From NCBI GenBank assembly GCA_963965975.1, contig OZ014420.1, positions 2,878,001-2,942,000 on the forward strand: DNA of 64,000 bases, read 5' to 3'. The first letter of the stretch is position 1. Every line of letters starts with the position of its first letter. Below the pieces are notes generated by a model. It had not been told where the DNA came from and ran no database searches. It worked only from the letters and a program-made list of their open reading frames with translations. This stretch comes from Xestospongia bergquistia. Its lineage: Eukaryota; Porifera; Demospongiae; Haplosclerida; Petrosiidae. This document shows positions 29,001 through 41,539 of this stretch, piece by piece. The position numbers were made by a program, and so were the translations under genes.

Positions 29001-32000
29001 ATGCAAACTAACTTACTAAACTGTTAATAGCTGTTTATTTATTTAGTGCCATAAAGTCCTTTAGACTGAGCAGTTTACTTTATAAACTTCTCTCAATAGT
29101 CTAAACCTTCTAAAGTCTTTAACTTAAAGACTTTAGAGCGTTAATACAAACTAACTTACTAAACTGTTAATAGCTGTTTATTTAGTTAGTGCCATAAAGT
29201 CCTTTAGACTGAGCAGTTTACTTTATGAACTTCTCTTAATAGTCTAAGCCTTCTAAAGTCTTTAACTTAAAGACTTTAGAGCGTTAATGAAAACTAACTT
29301 ACTAGACTGTGAATAGCTGTTTATTTAGTTAGTGCCATAAAGTCCTTTAGACTGAGCTGTTTACTTTATAAACTTCTCTCAATAGTCTAAATCTACTAAA
29401 GTCTTTAACTAAAAGACTTTAGAGCATTAATGCAAAGTAACTTACTAAACTGTTAATAGCTGTTTATATAGTTAGTGCCATAAAGTCCTTTAGACTGAGC
29501 AGTTTACTTTATCAACTTCTCTCAATATTCTAAATCTACTAAAGTCTTTAACTAAAAGACTTTAGAGCGTTAATGCAAACTAACTTACTAAAATGTCAAT
29601 AGCTGTTTATTTAGTTAGTGCCATAAAGTCCTTTAGACTGAGCAGTTTACTTTATAAAATACTCTGAATAGTCTAAACCTTCTAGTGTCTTTAACTTAAA
29701 GACTTTAGAGCGTTAATGCAAAGTAACTTACTAAACTGTTAATAGCTGTTTATTTATTTAGTGCCATAAAGTCCTTTAGACTGAAAAGTTTACTTTATAA
29801 ACTTCTCTCAATAGTCTAAATCTACTAAAGTCTTTAACTTAAAGACTTTAGAGCGTTAATGCAAAGAAACTTACTAAACTGTTAATAGCTGTTTATTTAG
29901 TTAGTGCCATAAAGTCCTTTAGACTGAGCAGTTTACTTTATAAACTTCTCTCAATACTCAAACTCTACTAAAGTCATTAACTTAAAGACTTTAGAGCGTT
30001 AATGCAAACTAACTTACTAAACTGTTAGTAGCTGTTTATTTAGTTAGTGCCATAAAGTCCTTTAGACTGAGCAGTTTACTTTATGAACTTCTCTCAATAG
30101 TCTAAACCTTCTAATGTTTTTAACTTAAAGACTTTAGAGCCTTAATGCAAACTAACTTACTAAACTGTTAATAGCTGTTTATTTAGTTAGTGCCATAAAG
30201 TCCTTTAAACTGAGCAGTTTACTTTATAAACTTCTCTCAATAGTCTAAATCTACTAAAGTCTTTAACTTAAAGACTTTAGAGCGTTAATGCAAACTAACT
30301 TACTAAACTGTTAATAGCTGTTTTTTTAGTTAGTGCCATAAAGTCCTTTAGACTGAGCAGTTTTCTTTATAAACTTCTCTCAATAGTCGAAACTTTGTAA
30401 AGTCTTTAACTTAAAGACTTTAAAGCGTTAACACAAACTAACTTACGAAACTGTTAATAGCTTTTTATTTAGTTGATGCTATAAAGTCCTTTAGACTGAG
30501 CAGTTTACTTTATAAACTTCTCTCTATAGTGTAAATCTACTAAAGTCTTTAACTTAAAGACTTTAGAGCGTTAATGCAAACTATCTTACTAAACTGTTAA
30601 TAGCTGTTTATTTAGTTAGTGCCATAAAGTCCTTTAGACTGAGCAGTTTACTTTATAAACTACTCTCAATAGTCTAAACCTTCTAAAGTCTTTAACTTAA
30701 AGACTTTAGAGCGTTAATGCAAACTAACTTTCTAAACAGTTACTAGCTGTTTATTTAGTTAGTGCCATAAAATCCTTTAGACTGAGCAGTTTACTTTATA
30801 AACTTCTCTCAATAGTCTAAATCTACTAAAGTTTTTAAGTAAAAAACTTTAGAGCGTTAATGCAAACTAACTTACTAAACTGTTAATATCTGTTTATTTA
30901 GTTAGTGCCACAAAGTCCTTTAGACTGAGCAGTTTACTTTATAAGCTTCTCTCAATAGTGTAAATCTACTAAATTCTTTAACTTAAAGACTTTAAAGCGC
31001 TAATGCAAACTAACTTACTAAACTGTTAATAGCTGTTTATTTAGTTAGTACCATAAAGTCCTTTAGACTGAGCAGTTTACTTTATAAACTTCTCTCAATA
31101 GTCTAAGCCTTCTAATGTCTTTAACTTAATGACTTTAGAGCGTTAATGCAAAGTAACTTACTAAAGTGTTAATAGCTGTTTATTTAGTGGGAGCCATAAA
31201 GTCCTTTAGACTGAGCAGTTTACTTTATAAACTTCTCTCAATAGTCTAAATCTACGAAAGTCCTTAACTTAAAGACTTTAGAGCATTAATGCAAACAAAC
31301 TTACTAAACTGTTAATAGCTCTTTATTTAGTTAGTGCCATAAAGTCCATTAGACTGAGCAGTTTACTTTATAAACTTCTCACAATAGTCTACACCTTCTC
31401 AAGTCTTTAACTTAAAGACTTAAAGCGTTAATGCAAACTAACTTACTAAACTGTTAATAGCTGTTTATTTAGTTAGTGCCATATAGTCCTTTAGACTAAG
31501 CAGTTTACTTTATAAACTTATCTCAATAGTCTAAACCTTCTAAAGTCTTTAACTTAAAGACTTTGGAGCGTTAATGCAAACTAACTTACTAAACTGTTAA
31601 TAGCTGTTTATTTAGTTAGTGCCATAAAGTCCTTTAGACTGAGCATTTTACTTTATAAAATTCTCACAATAGTCTAAACCTTCTACAGTCTTTAACATAA
31701 AGACTTAAAGCGTTAATGCAAACTAACTTACAAAACTGTTAATAGCTGTTTATTTAGTTAGTGCCATAAAGTCCTTTAGACTGAGCAGTTTAATTTAAAA
31801 CTTGTCTCAATAGTCTAAACCTTCTAAAGTCTTTAACTTAAAGACTTTAGAGAGTTAATGCAAAATAACTTACTAAACTGTTAATAGCTGTTTATTTAGT
31901 TAGTACCATAAAGTCAATCAGGCTGAGCAGTTTACTTTATAAACTTTGCTCAATAGTCTAAACCTTCTAAAGTCTTTAACTTTAAGACTTTAGAGCGTTA

Positions 32001-35000
32001 ATGCAAACTAACTTACTAAACTGTTAATAGCTGTTTATTTTGTTAGTGCGATAAAGTCCTTTAGACTGAGCAGTTTACTTTATAAACTTCTCTAAATAGT
32101 CTAAACCTTCTAAAGTCTTTAACTTAAAGACTTCAGAGCCTTAATGCAAACTAACTTACTAAACTGTTAATAGCTGTTTATTGAGTTAGTGCCATAAAGT
32201 CCTTTAGACTGAGCAGTTTACTTTATAAACTTCTCTCAATAGTCTAAACCTTCTAAAGTCTTTAACTTAAAGACTTTAGAGCGTTAATGCAAACTAACTT
32301 ACTAAACTGTTAATAGCTGTTTATTTAGTTTGTGCCATAAAGTCCTTTAGACTGAGCAGTTTACTTTATAAAATTCTCTAAACAGTCTAAACTTTCTAAA
32401 GTCTTTAACTTAAAGACTTTAGAGCATTAATGCAAAGTAACTTACTAAACTGTTAATAGCTGTTTATTTAGTTAGTGCCATAAAGTCCTTTATACTGTGC
32501 AGATTACTTTATAAAATTCTCTCAATAGTCCAAACCTTTAAAGTCTTTAACTTAAAGACTTTAGAGCGTTAATGCAAACTAACTTACTAAACTGTTAATA
32601 GCTGTTTATTTAGTTAGTGGCATAAAGTCCTTTGGACTTAGCAGTTTACTTTATAAACTTCTCTCAATAGTCTAAATCTACTAAAGTCCTTAACTTAAAG
32701 ACTTTAGAGCGTTAATGCAAACTAACTTACTAAACTGTTAATAGCTGTTTATTTAGTTAGTGCCATAAAGTCCTTTAGACTGAGCAGTTTACTTTATAAA
32801 CTTCTCTCAATAGTCTAAATCTACTAAAGTCCTTAACTTAATGACTTTAGAGCGTTAATGCAAACTAACTTACTAAACTGTTAATAGCTGTTTATTTAGT
32901 TAGGGCCATAAAGTCCTTTAGACTTAGCAGTTTCCTTTATAAACTTCTCTCTATAGTCTAAACCTTCTAAAGTCTTTAACTTAAAGACTTAAAGCGTGAA
33001 CGCAAAGTAACTTACTAAACTGTTAATTGCTGTTTATTTAGTTAGTGCCATAAAGTCCTTTAGACTGAGCAGTTTACTTTATAAAAATCTCTCAATAGTC
33101 TAAACCTTCTAAAGTCTTTAATTTAAAGACTTTAGAGCGTTAATGCAAAGTAACTTACTAAACTGTTAATAGCTGTGGATTTAGTTAGTGCCATAAAGTC
33201 CTTTAGACTGAGCAGTTTACTTTATAAACTTCTCTAAACAGTCTAAACTTTCAAAAGTCTTTAACGTAAAGACTTTAGAGATTTAATGCAAAGTAACTTA
33301 TTAAACTGTTATTAGCTATTTATTTAGTTAGTGCCATAAAGTCCTTTAGACTGAGCAGTTTACCTTATAAACTTCTCTAAACAGTCTAAACCTTCTAAAG
33401 TCTTTAACTTAAAGACTTTAGAGCGTTAATGCAAAGTAACTTACTAAACTGTTAATAGCTGTTTATTTAGTTAGTGCCATAAAGTCCTTTAGACTGAGCA
33501 GTTTACTTTATAAACTTTTCTCAATTGTCTAAACCTTCTAAAGTCTTTATCTTAAAGACTTTAGAGCGTTAATGCAAAGTAACTTACTAAACTGTTAATA
33601 GCTGTTTATTTAGTTAGTGCCATAAAGTTCTTTAGACTGAGCAGTTTACTTTATAAACTTCTCTCAATAGTCTAAAGCTTCAAAAGTCTTTAACTTAAAG
33701 TCTTTAGAGCGTTAATGCAAACTAACTTACTAAACTGTTAATAGCAGTTTATTTAGTTGGCACCATAAAGTCCTTTAGACTGAGCAGTTTACTTTATAAA
33801 CTTCTCTCAGTGGTCTAAATCTACCAATGTCCTTAACTTAAAGACCTTAGAGCGTTAATACAAACTAACTTACTAAACTGTTAATAGCTGTTTTTTTAGT
33901 TAGTGCCATAAAGTCCTTTAGACTGAGCAGTTTACTTTATAAACTTTTCTCAATAGTCTAAACCTTCTAAAGTCTTTATCTTAAAGACTTTAGAGCGTTA
34001 ATGCAAAGTAACTTACTAAACTGTTAATAGCTGTTTATTTAGTTAGTGCCATAAAGTCCTTTAGACTGAGCAGTTTACTTTATAAAATTCTCTCAATAGT
34101 CTAAACCTTCTAAAGTCTTTATCTTAAAGCTTTAGTGTGTTAATGCAACTAACTTACTAAACTGTTAATAGCTGTTTATTTAGTTGGTGCCATAAAGTCC
34201 TTTAGAATGAGCAGTTTACTTTATAAACTTCTCTCAATAGTTTAATCTACTAAACTCTTTAACTTAATGACTTTAGAGCGTTAATGCAAACTAACTTACT
34301 AAACTGTTAGTAGCTGTTTATTTAGTTAGTGCCATAAAGTCCTTTAGACTGAGCAGTTTACTTTATAAACTTCTCTCAATAGTCTAAACCTTCTAAAGTC
34401 TTTAACTTCAAGACTTTAGAGCGTAAATGCAAACTAACTTACTAAACTGTTAATAGCTGTCTATTTGGTTAGTGCCATAAAGTCTTTTAGACTGAGCAGT
34501 TTACTTTATAAAATTCTCTCAATAGTCTAAACCTTGTAAAGTCTTTAACATAAAGACTTAAAGCGTGAATGCAAACTAACTTACTAAAGTGTTAATAGCT
34601 GTATATTTAGTTAGTGCCATGAAGTCCTTTAGACTGAGCAGTTTACTTTATACACTTCCGTCAATAGTCTAAACTTTCTAAAGTCTTTAATTTAATGACT
34701 TTAGAGCGTTAATGCAAAGTAACTTACTAAACAGTTAATAGCTGTTTATTTAGTTAGTGCCATAAAGTCCTTTAAACTGAGCAGTTTACTTTATAAACTT
34801 CTCTAAACAGTCTAAACTTTCTAAAGTCTAACTAAAGATTTTAGAGCGTCAATGCAAAGTAACTTACTAAACTGTTAATAGCTGTTTATTTAGTTAGTGC
34901 CATAAAGTCCTTTAGACTGAGCAGTTTACTTTATAAACTTCTCTCAATAGTCTAAGCCTTCTAAAGTCTTTAACTTAAAGTCTTTAGAGCGTTAATGCAA

Positions 35001-38000
35001 ACTAACTTACTAAACTGTTAATAGCTGTTTATTTATTTGGTGCCATAAAGTCCTTTAGACTGAGCAGTTTACTTTATAAACTTCTCTCAATAGTCTAAAC
35101 CTTCTAAAGTCTTTAACTTAAAGACTTTAGAGCGTTAATGCAAAGTAAATTACTAAACTGTTAATAGCTGTTTATTTAGTTGGTGCCATAAAGTCCTTTA
35201 CACTGAGCAGTTTACTTTATAAACATCTCTCAATAGTCTAAACCTTCTAAACTCTTTAACTTAAAGACTTTAGAGCGTAAATGCAAACTAACTAACTAAA
35301 CTGTTAATAGCTGTCTATTTGGTTAGTGCCATGAAGTCTTTTAGACTGAGCAGTTTACTTTATAACTTCTCTCAATAGTCTAAGCGTTCTAAAGTCTTTA
35401 ACATAAAGACTTAAAGCGTTAATGCAAACTAACTTACTAAACTGTTAATAGCTGTTTATTTAGTTAGTGCCACGAAGTCCTTTAGACCTAGCAGTTTACT
35501 TTATACAATTCTGTCAATAGTCTAAACATTGTAAAGTCTTTAATTTAAAGACTTTAGAGCGTTAATGCAAAGTAACTTACTAAACTGTTAATAGCTGTTT
35601 ATTTAGTTATTGCCATAAAGTCCTTTAGACTGAGCAGTTTACTTTATACACTTCTGTCAATAGTCTAAACATTCTAAAGTCTTTAATTTAATGACTTTAG
35701 AGCGTTAATGCAAAGTAACTTACTAAACTGTTAATAGCTGTTTATTTAGTTAGTGCCATAAAGTCCTTTAAACTGAGCAGTTTACTTTATAAACTTCTCT
35801 AAAAAGTCTAAACTTTCTAAAGTCTAACATAAAGATTTTAGAGCGTTAATGCCAAGTAACTTACTAAACTGTTAATAGCTGTTTTTTTAGTTAGTGCCAT
35901 AAAGTGCTTTAGACTGAGCAGTTTAAATTATACACTTCTATAAATAGTCTAAACCTACTAAAGTCTTTAATTTAAAGACTTTAGAGAGTTAATGCAAACT
36001 AACTTACTAAACAGTTAATAGCTTGTTATTTAGTTAGTGCGATAAAGTCGTTTAGACTGAGCAGTTTACTTAAAAACTTATATCAATAGTCTAAACCTTC
36101 TAAAGTCTTTAACTTAAAGACTTTACAGCGTTAATGCAAACTAACTTACTAAACTGTTAATAGCTGTTTATTTAGTTAGTGCCATAAAGTCCTTTAGACT
36201 GAGCAGTTTACTTTATAAACTTCTCTCAATAGTCTAAATCTACTAAAGTCTTAACTTAATGACTTTAGAGCGTTAATGCAAACTAACTTACTAAACTGTT
36301 AATAGCTGTTTATTTAGTTAGTGCCATAAAGTCCTTTAGACTGAGCAGTTTACTTTATAAACTCCTCTCAATAGTCTAAACCTTCTAAAGTGTTTAACTT
36401 AAAGACTTTAGAGCGTAAATGCAAACTAACTTACTAAACTGTTATTAGCTGTCCATTTAGTTAGTGCCATAAAGTCTTTTAGACTAAGCAGTTTACTTTA
36501 TAAAACTCTCTCAATAGTCTAAACCTTCTAAAGTCTTTAACATAAAGACTTAAAGCGTTAATGCAAACTAACTTACTAAACTGTTAATAGCTGTTTATTT
36601 AGTTAGTGCCACGAAGTCCTTTAGACCTAGCAGTTTACTTTATACAATTCTGTCAATAGTCTAAACATTCTAAAGTCTTTAATTTAAAGACTTTAGAGCG
36701 TTAGTGCAAAGTAACTTACTAAACTGTTAATAGCTGTTTATTTAGTTAGTGCCATAAAGTCCTTTAGACTGAGCAGTTTACTTTATAAACTTCTCTAAAC
36801 TGTCTAAACTTTCTAAAGTCTAACTTAAAGACTTTAGAGCGTTAATGCAAAGTAACTTACTAAACTGTTAATAGCTGTTTATTTTGTTAGTGCCATAAAG
36901 TCCTTTAGACTGAGCAGTGTACATTATAAACTTCTTTAAATAGTCTAAACCTTCTAAAGTCTTTAACTTAAAGACTTTAGAGCGTTAATGCAAACTATCT
37001 TACTAAACTGTTAATAGCTGTTTATTTAGTGAGTGCCATAAAGTCCTTTAGACTGAGCAGTTTACTTTATAAACTTCTCTCACTAGTCTAAAACTACTAA
37101 AGTCTTTAACTTAAAGACTTTAGAGCGTTAATGCAAAGTAACTTACTAAACTGTTAATAGCTGTTTATTTATTTAGTGCCATAAATTCCTTTAGACTGAG
37201 CAGTTTACATTATACACTTCTATAAATAGTCTAAACCTTCTAAAGTCTTCAACTTAAAGACTTTAGAGCGTTAATGCAAACTATCTTACTAAACTGTTAA
37301 AAGCTGTTTATTTAATTAGTGCCATAAAGTCCTTTAGACTGTGCAGTTTACTTTATAATCTTCTCTCACTAGTCTAAAACTACTAAGGTCTTTAACTTAA
37401 AGACTTTAGAGCGTTAATGCAAAGTAACTTACTAAACTGTTAATAGCTCTTTATTTATTTAGTGCCATAAAGTCCTTTAGACTGAGCACTTTACCTTATA
37501 CACTGCTGTCAGTAGTGTAAACCTACTAAAGTCTTTAATTTAAAGACTTTGGAGAGTTAATGCAAACTAACTTACTAAACAATTAATAGCTGTTTATTTA
37601 GTTAGTGCCATAAAGTCCTTTAGACTGAGCAGTTTACTTTAAAAACTTATATCAATAATCTAAACCTTCTAAAGTCTTTAACTTAAAGACTTTAGAGCGT
37701 TAATGCAAACTAACTTACTAAACTCTTAATAGCTGTTTATTTAGTTAGTGCCATAAAGTCCTTTAGACTGAGCAGTTTACTTTATAAACTTCTCTCAACA
37801 GTCTAAATCTACCAAAGTCTTTAACTTAATGACTTTAGAGCGTTAATGCAAACTAACTTACTAAACTGTTAATAGCTGTTTATTTAGTTAGTGCCATAAA
37901 GTCCTTTAGACTGAGCAGTTTACTTTATAAACTTCTCTCAATAGTCTAAATCTACTAAAGTCTTTAACTTAATGACTTTAGAGCGTTAATGCAAAATAAC

Positions 38001-39131
38001 TTACTAAACTGTTAATAGCTGTATATTTATTTAGCGCCATAAAGTCCTTTAGAGTGAGCAGTTTACCTTATACAATTCTCTCAATCGTCTAAACCTACTA
38101 ATGTCTTTAATTTAAAGACTTTAGAGAGTTAATGCAAACTAACTTACTAAACAGTTAATAGCTGTTTATATAGTTAGTGCCATAAAGTCCTTTAGACTGA
38201 GCAGTTGATTTTATAAACTTCTGCCAATAGTCTAAATCTACTAAAGTCTTTAACTAAAAGACTTTAGAGCGTCAACGCAAACTAACTTACTAAACTGTTA
38301 ATAGCTGTTTATTTAGTTAGTGCCATAAGGTCGTTTAGACTGAGCAGTTTACTTTATAAACTTCTCTCGATAGTCTAAACTTTCTAAAGTCTTTAACTTA
38401 AAGACTTTGGAGCGTTAATGCAAAGTAACTTCCTAAACTGTTAATATCTGTTTATTTAGTTATTGCCATAAAGTGCTTTAAACTGAGCAGTTTACTTTAT
38501 AAACATCTCTCAATAGTCTAAACCTTCTAAAGTCTTTAACTTAAAGACTTTAGAGCGTTAATGCAAAGTAACTTACCAAACTGTTAACAGCTGTTTATTT
38601 AGTTAGTGCCATAAAGTCCTTTAGACTCAGCAGTTTACTTTATAAATTTCTCTCAATAGTCTAAACCTACTAAAGTCTTTAACTTAAAGACTTTGAGCAT
38701 TAATGCAAACTAACTTACTAAACTGTTAATAGCTGTTCATTTAGTTAGTGCCATAAAGCCCTTTAGACTTAGCATTTTACTTTATAAACTTCTCTCAGTA
38801 GTCTAAACCTTCTAAAGTCTTTAACTTAAAGACTTTAGAGCATTAATGCAAACGAACTTACTAAACTGTTTATAGCTGTTTATTTAGTTAGTGCCATAAA
38901 GTCCTTTAAACTGAGCAGTTTACTTTATAAACTTCTCTCAATAGTCTAAACCTACTACAGTCTTTAATTTAAAGTCTTTAGAGCGTTAATGCAAACAAAC
39001 TTCTAAACAGTTAATAGCTGTTTATTTAGTTAGTGCCATAATGTCCTTTATACTGAGCAGTTTACTTTATACCTACTCTAAATGTTCTAAACCTTCTAAA
39101 GTCTTTAAATTAAAGACTTTAGAGCGTTAAT

Positions 39132-39274
39132 GCAAACTAACTTACTAAACTGTTAATAGCTGTTTATTTAGTTAGTGCCATAAAGTCCTTTAGACTGAGC
39201 AGTTTACTTTATAAACTTCTCTCAATAGTCTAAACCTTCTAAAGTCTTTAACTTAAAGACTTTAGATCGTTAAT
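39132..39274. repeat. Representative near-consensus A monomer
   Basis: This 143-bp unit differs from the A consensus at one position (AGATCG for AGAGCG), so it serves as a reference for the fold described here. Three inverted-repeat modules cover most of it. Module I, positions 6-44, pairs CTAACTTACTAAAC with GTTTATTTAGTTAG (12 of 14 pair). Module II, positions 58-103, pairs TTTAGACT with AGTCTAAA and encloses AGTTTA-CTTTA-TAAACT. Module III, positions 107-135, is a near-perfect palindrome. The TTTATAAA in module II resembles a TATA box but is simply part of the repeat. Confidence 0.85.
39238..39266. repeat. 29-bp dyad of the monomer (module III, example)
   Basis: Arms TCTAAAGTCTTTAA and its exact reverse complement flank a single central base, here C at 39252. 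The same dyad recurs in nearly every A and B2 monomer. It is the longest symmetric element in the satellite, about a fifth of the unit, and could extrude as a cruciform or act as a site for a dimeric DNA-binding protein. Those roles are inference; the symmetry is directly visible. Confidence 0.85.
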
Positions 39275-41539
39275 GCAAACTATCTTACTAAACTGTTAAT
39301 AGCTGTTTATTTAGTTAGTGCAATAAAGTCCTTTAGACTGAGCAGTCTACTTTATAAACTTCTGTAAATAGTTTAATCCTACTAAAGTCTTTAACTTAAA
39401 GACTTTAGAGTGTTAAGGCAAAGTAACTTACTAATCTGTTAATAGCAGTTTATTTAGTTAGTGCCATAAAGTCCTTTAGACTGAGCAGTTTACTTTATAA
39501 ACTTCTCGCAATAGTCTAAACCTTCTAAAGTCTTTAACCTAAAGACTTTAGAGCGTGTATGCAAACTAACTTACTAAACTCTTTATAGCTGTTTATTTAG
39601 TTAGTGCCATAAACTCCTTTAGACTGAGCAGTTTACTTTATAAACTTCTCTCAATAGTCTAAACCTTCTAAAGTCTTTAGCTTAAAGACTATAAAGCATT
39701 AATGCAAACTAACTTACTAAAGTATTAACAGCTGTTTATTTAGTTAGTGACATAAAGTCCTTTAGATTGAGCAGTTTACTTTATAAACTTCTCTCAATAG
39801 TCTCAAAGTTCTAATGTCTTTAACTTAACGACTTTAAAGCGTTAATGCAAACTAACTTACTAAACTGTTAATAGCTGTTTATTTAGTTAGTGCCATAAAG
39901 TCATTTAGACTGAGCAGTTAATTTTATACACTTCTCTCAATAGTCTAATCCTACTACATTCACTAATTTAAAGACTTTAGAGCGTTAATGCAAACTAACT
40001 TACTAAACAGTTTATAGCTGTTTATTTAGTTAGTGCCATAAAGTCCTTTAGATTGACCAGTTTACTTTATAAACTTCTGTCAATGGTCTAAACCTACTAA
40101 AGTCTTTAACTTAAAGACTTTAGAGCATTAATGCAAACTAACTTACTAAACTGTTAATAGCTGTTTATTTAGTTAGTGCCATAAAGTCCTTTAGACTGAG
40201 CAGTTTACTTTATAAACTTTTCTCAATAGTCTAAACCTTCTCAAGTCTTTAACTTAAAGACTTTATAGCGTTAATGCAAACAAACTTACTAAACTGTTAA
40301 TAGCTGTTTATTCAGTTAGTGCCATAAAGTCCTTTAGACTGAGCAGTTTACTTTATAAACTTCTCTCAATAGTCTAAACCTTCTAAAGTCTTTAACTTAA
40401 AGACTTTAGAGCGTTAATGCAAACAAACTTACTAAACTGTTAATAGCTGTTTATTTAGTTAGTGCCATAAAGTCCTGTAGACTGAGCAGTTTACTATATA
40501 AACATCTCTAAACAGTCTGAACATTCTAAAGTCTTTAACTTAAAGAGTTTGGAATGTTAATGCAAACTAACTTACTAAAATGCTAATAGCTGTTTACTTA
40601 GTTAGTGCCATAAAGTCCTTTAGACTGAGCAGTTTACTTTATAAACTTCTCTCAATAGTCTAAACCTTCTAAAGTCTTTATCTTAAAGACTTTATAGAGT
40701 TAATGCAAACTAACTTACTAAACTGTTAATAGTTGTTTATTTAGTTAGTGCCATAAAGTCCTTTAGACTGAGCAGTTTACTTTCTTAACTTCTCTCAATA
40801 GTCTAAACATTCTAAAGTCTTTAACTTAAAGACTTTAGAGCGTTAATGCAAACTAACTTACTAAACTGTTAATAACTGTTTATTTAGTTAGTGCCATAAA
40901 GTCCTTTAGACTGAGCAGTTTACTTTATAAAATTCTCTCAATAGTCTAAACCTTCTAAAGTCTTTAACTTAAAGACTTTAGAGCGTTAAGACAAAGTAAC
41001 TTACAAAACTATTAATCGCTGTTTATTTAGTTGGTGCCATAAAGTCCTTTAGACTGAGCAGTTTACTTTATAAAATCCTCTCAATAGTCTAAACCTTCTA
41101 AAGCCTTTAACTTAAAGACTTTAGAGCGTTAATGCAAAGTAACTTACTAAACTGTTAATAGCTGTTTATTTAATTAGTGCCATAAAGTCCTTTAGACTGA
41201 GCAGTTTACTTTATAAACTTCTCTCAATAGTCTAAATCTTCTAAAGTCTTTAACTTAAAGACTTTAGAGCGTTAATGCAAACTAACTTACTAAACTGTTA
41301 ATAGCTGTTTATTTAGTTAGTGCCATAAAGTTTTTTTTACTGAGCAGTTTACTTTATAAACTTCTCTCAATAGTCTAAATCTACTAAAGTCTTTAACTAA
41401 AAGACTTTAGAGCGTTAATGCAAACTAACTTAGTAAACTGTTAATAGCTGTTTATTAGTTAGTGCCATAAAGTCCTTTAGACTGAGCAGTTTACTTTAGA
41501 AACTTCTCTCAATAGTCTAAACCTTCTAAAGTCTTTAAC

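Larger units (their letters stand above)
38400..40640. repeat. Block F, copy 1 in the diverged part of A
   Basis: Ordered marks: ACTTCCTAAACTG with TTAATATCTG (38430), ACGAACTTAC (38850), TACTACAGTC, AAAGTATTAACAG (39718), GTTAATTTTATACAC with CTAATCCTAC (39908), ACATCTCTAAACAG (40503), and AAAATGCTAATAG (40577). All recur in order about 3.0-3.15 kb downstream. The copies differ at many positions, so this is older than the duplications in 1-26000. Confidence 0.75.

Noticed and set aside
39211-39218. TTTATAAA in each monomer as a TATA-box promoter
   Set aside because: It is present in almost every unit as part of an internal hairpin, with no associated start site, gene or other promoter element.
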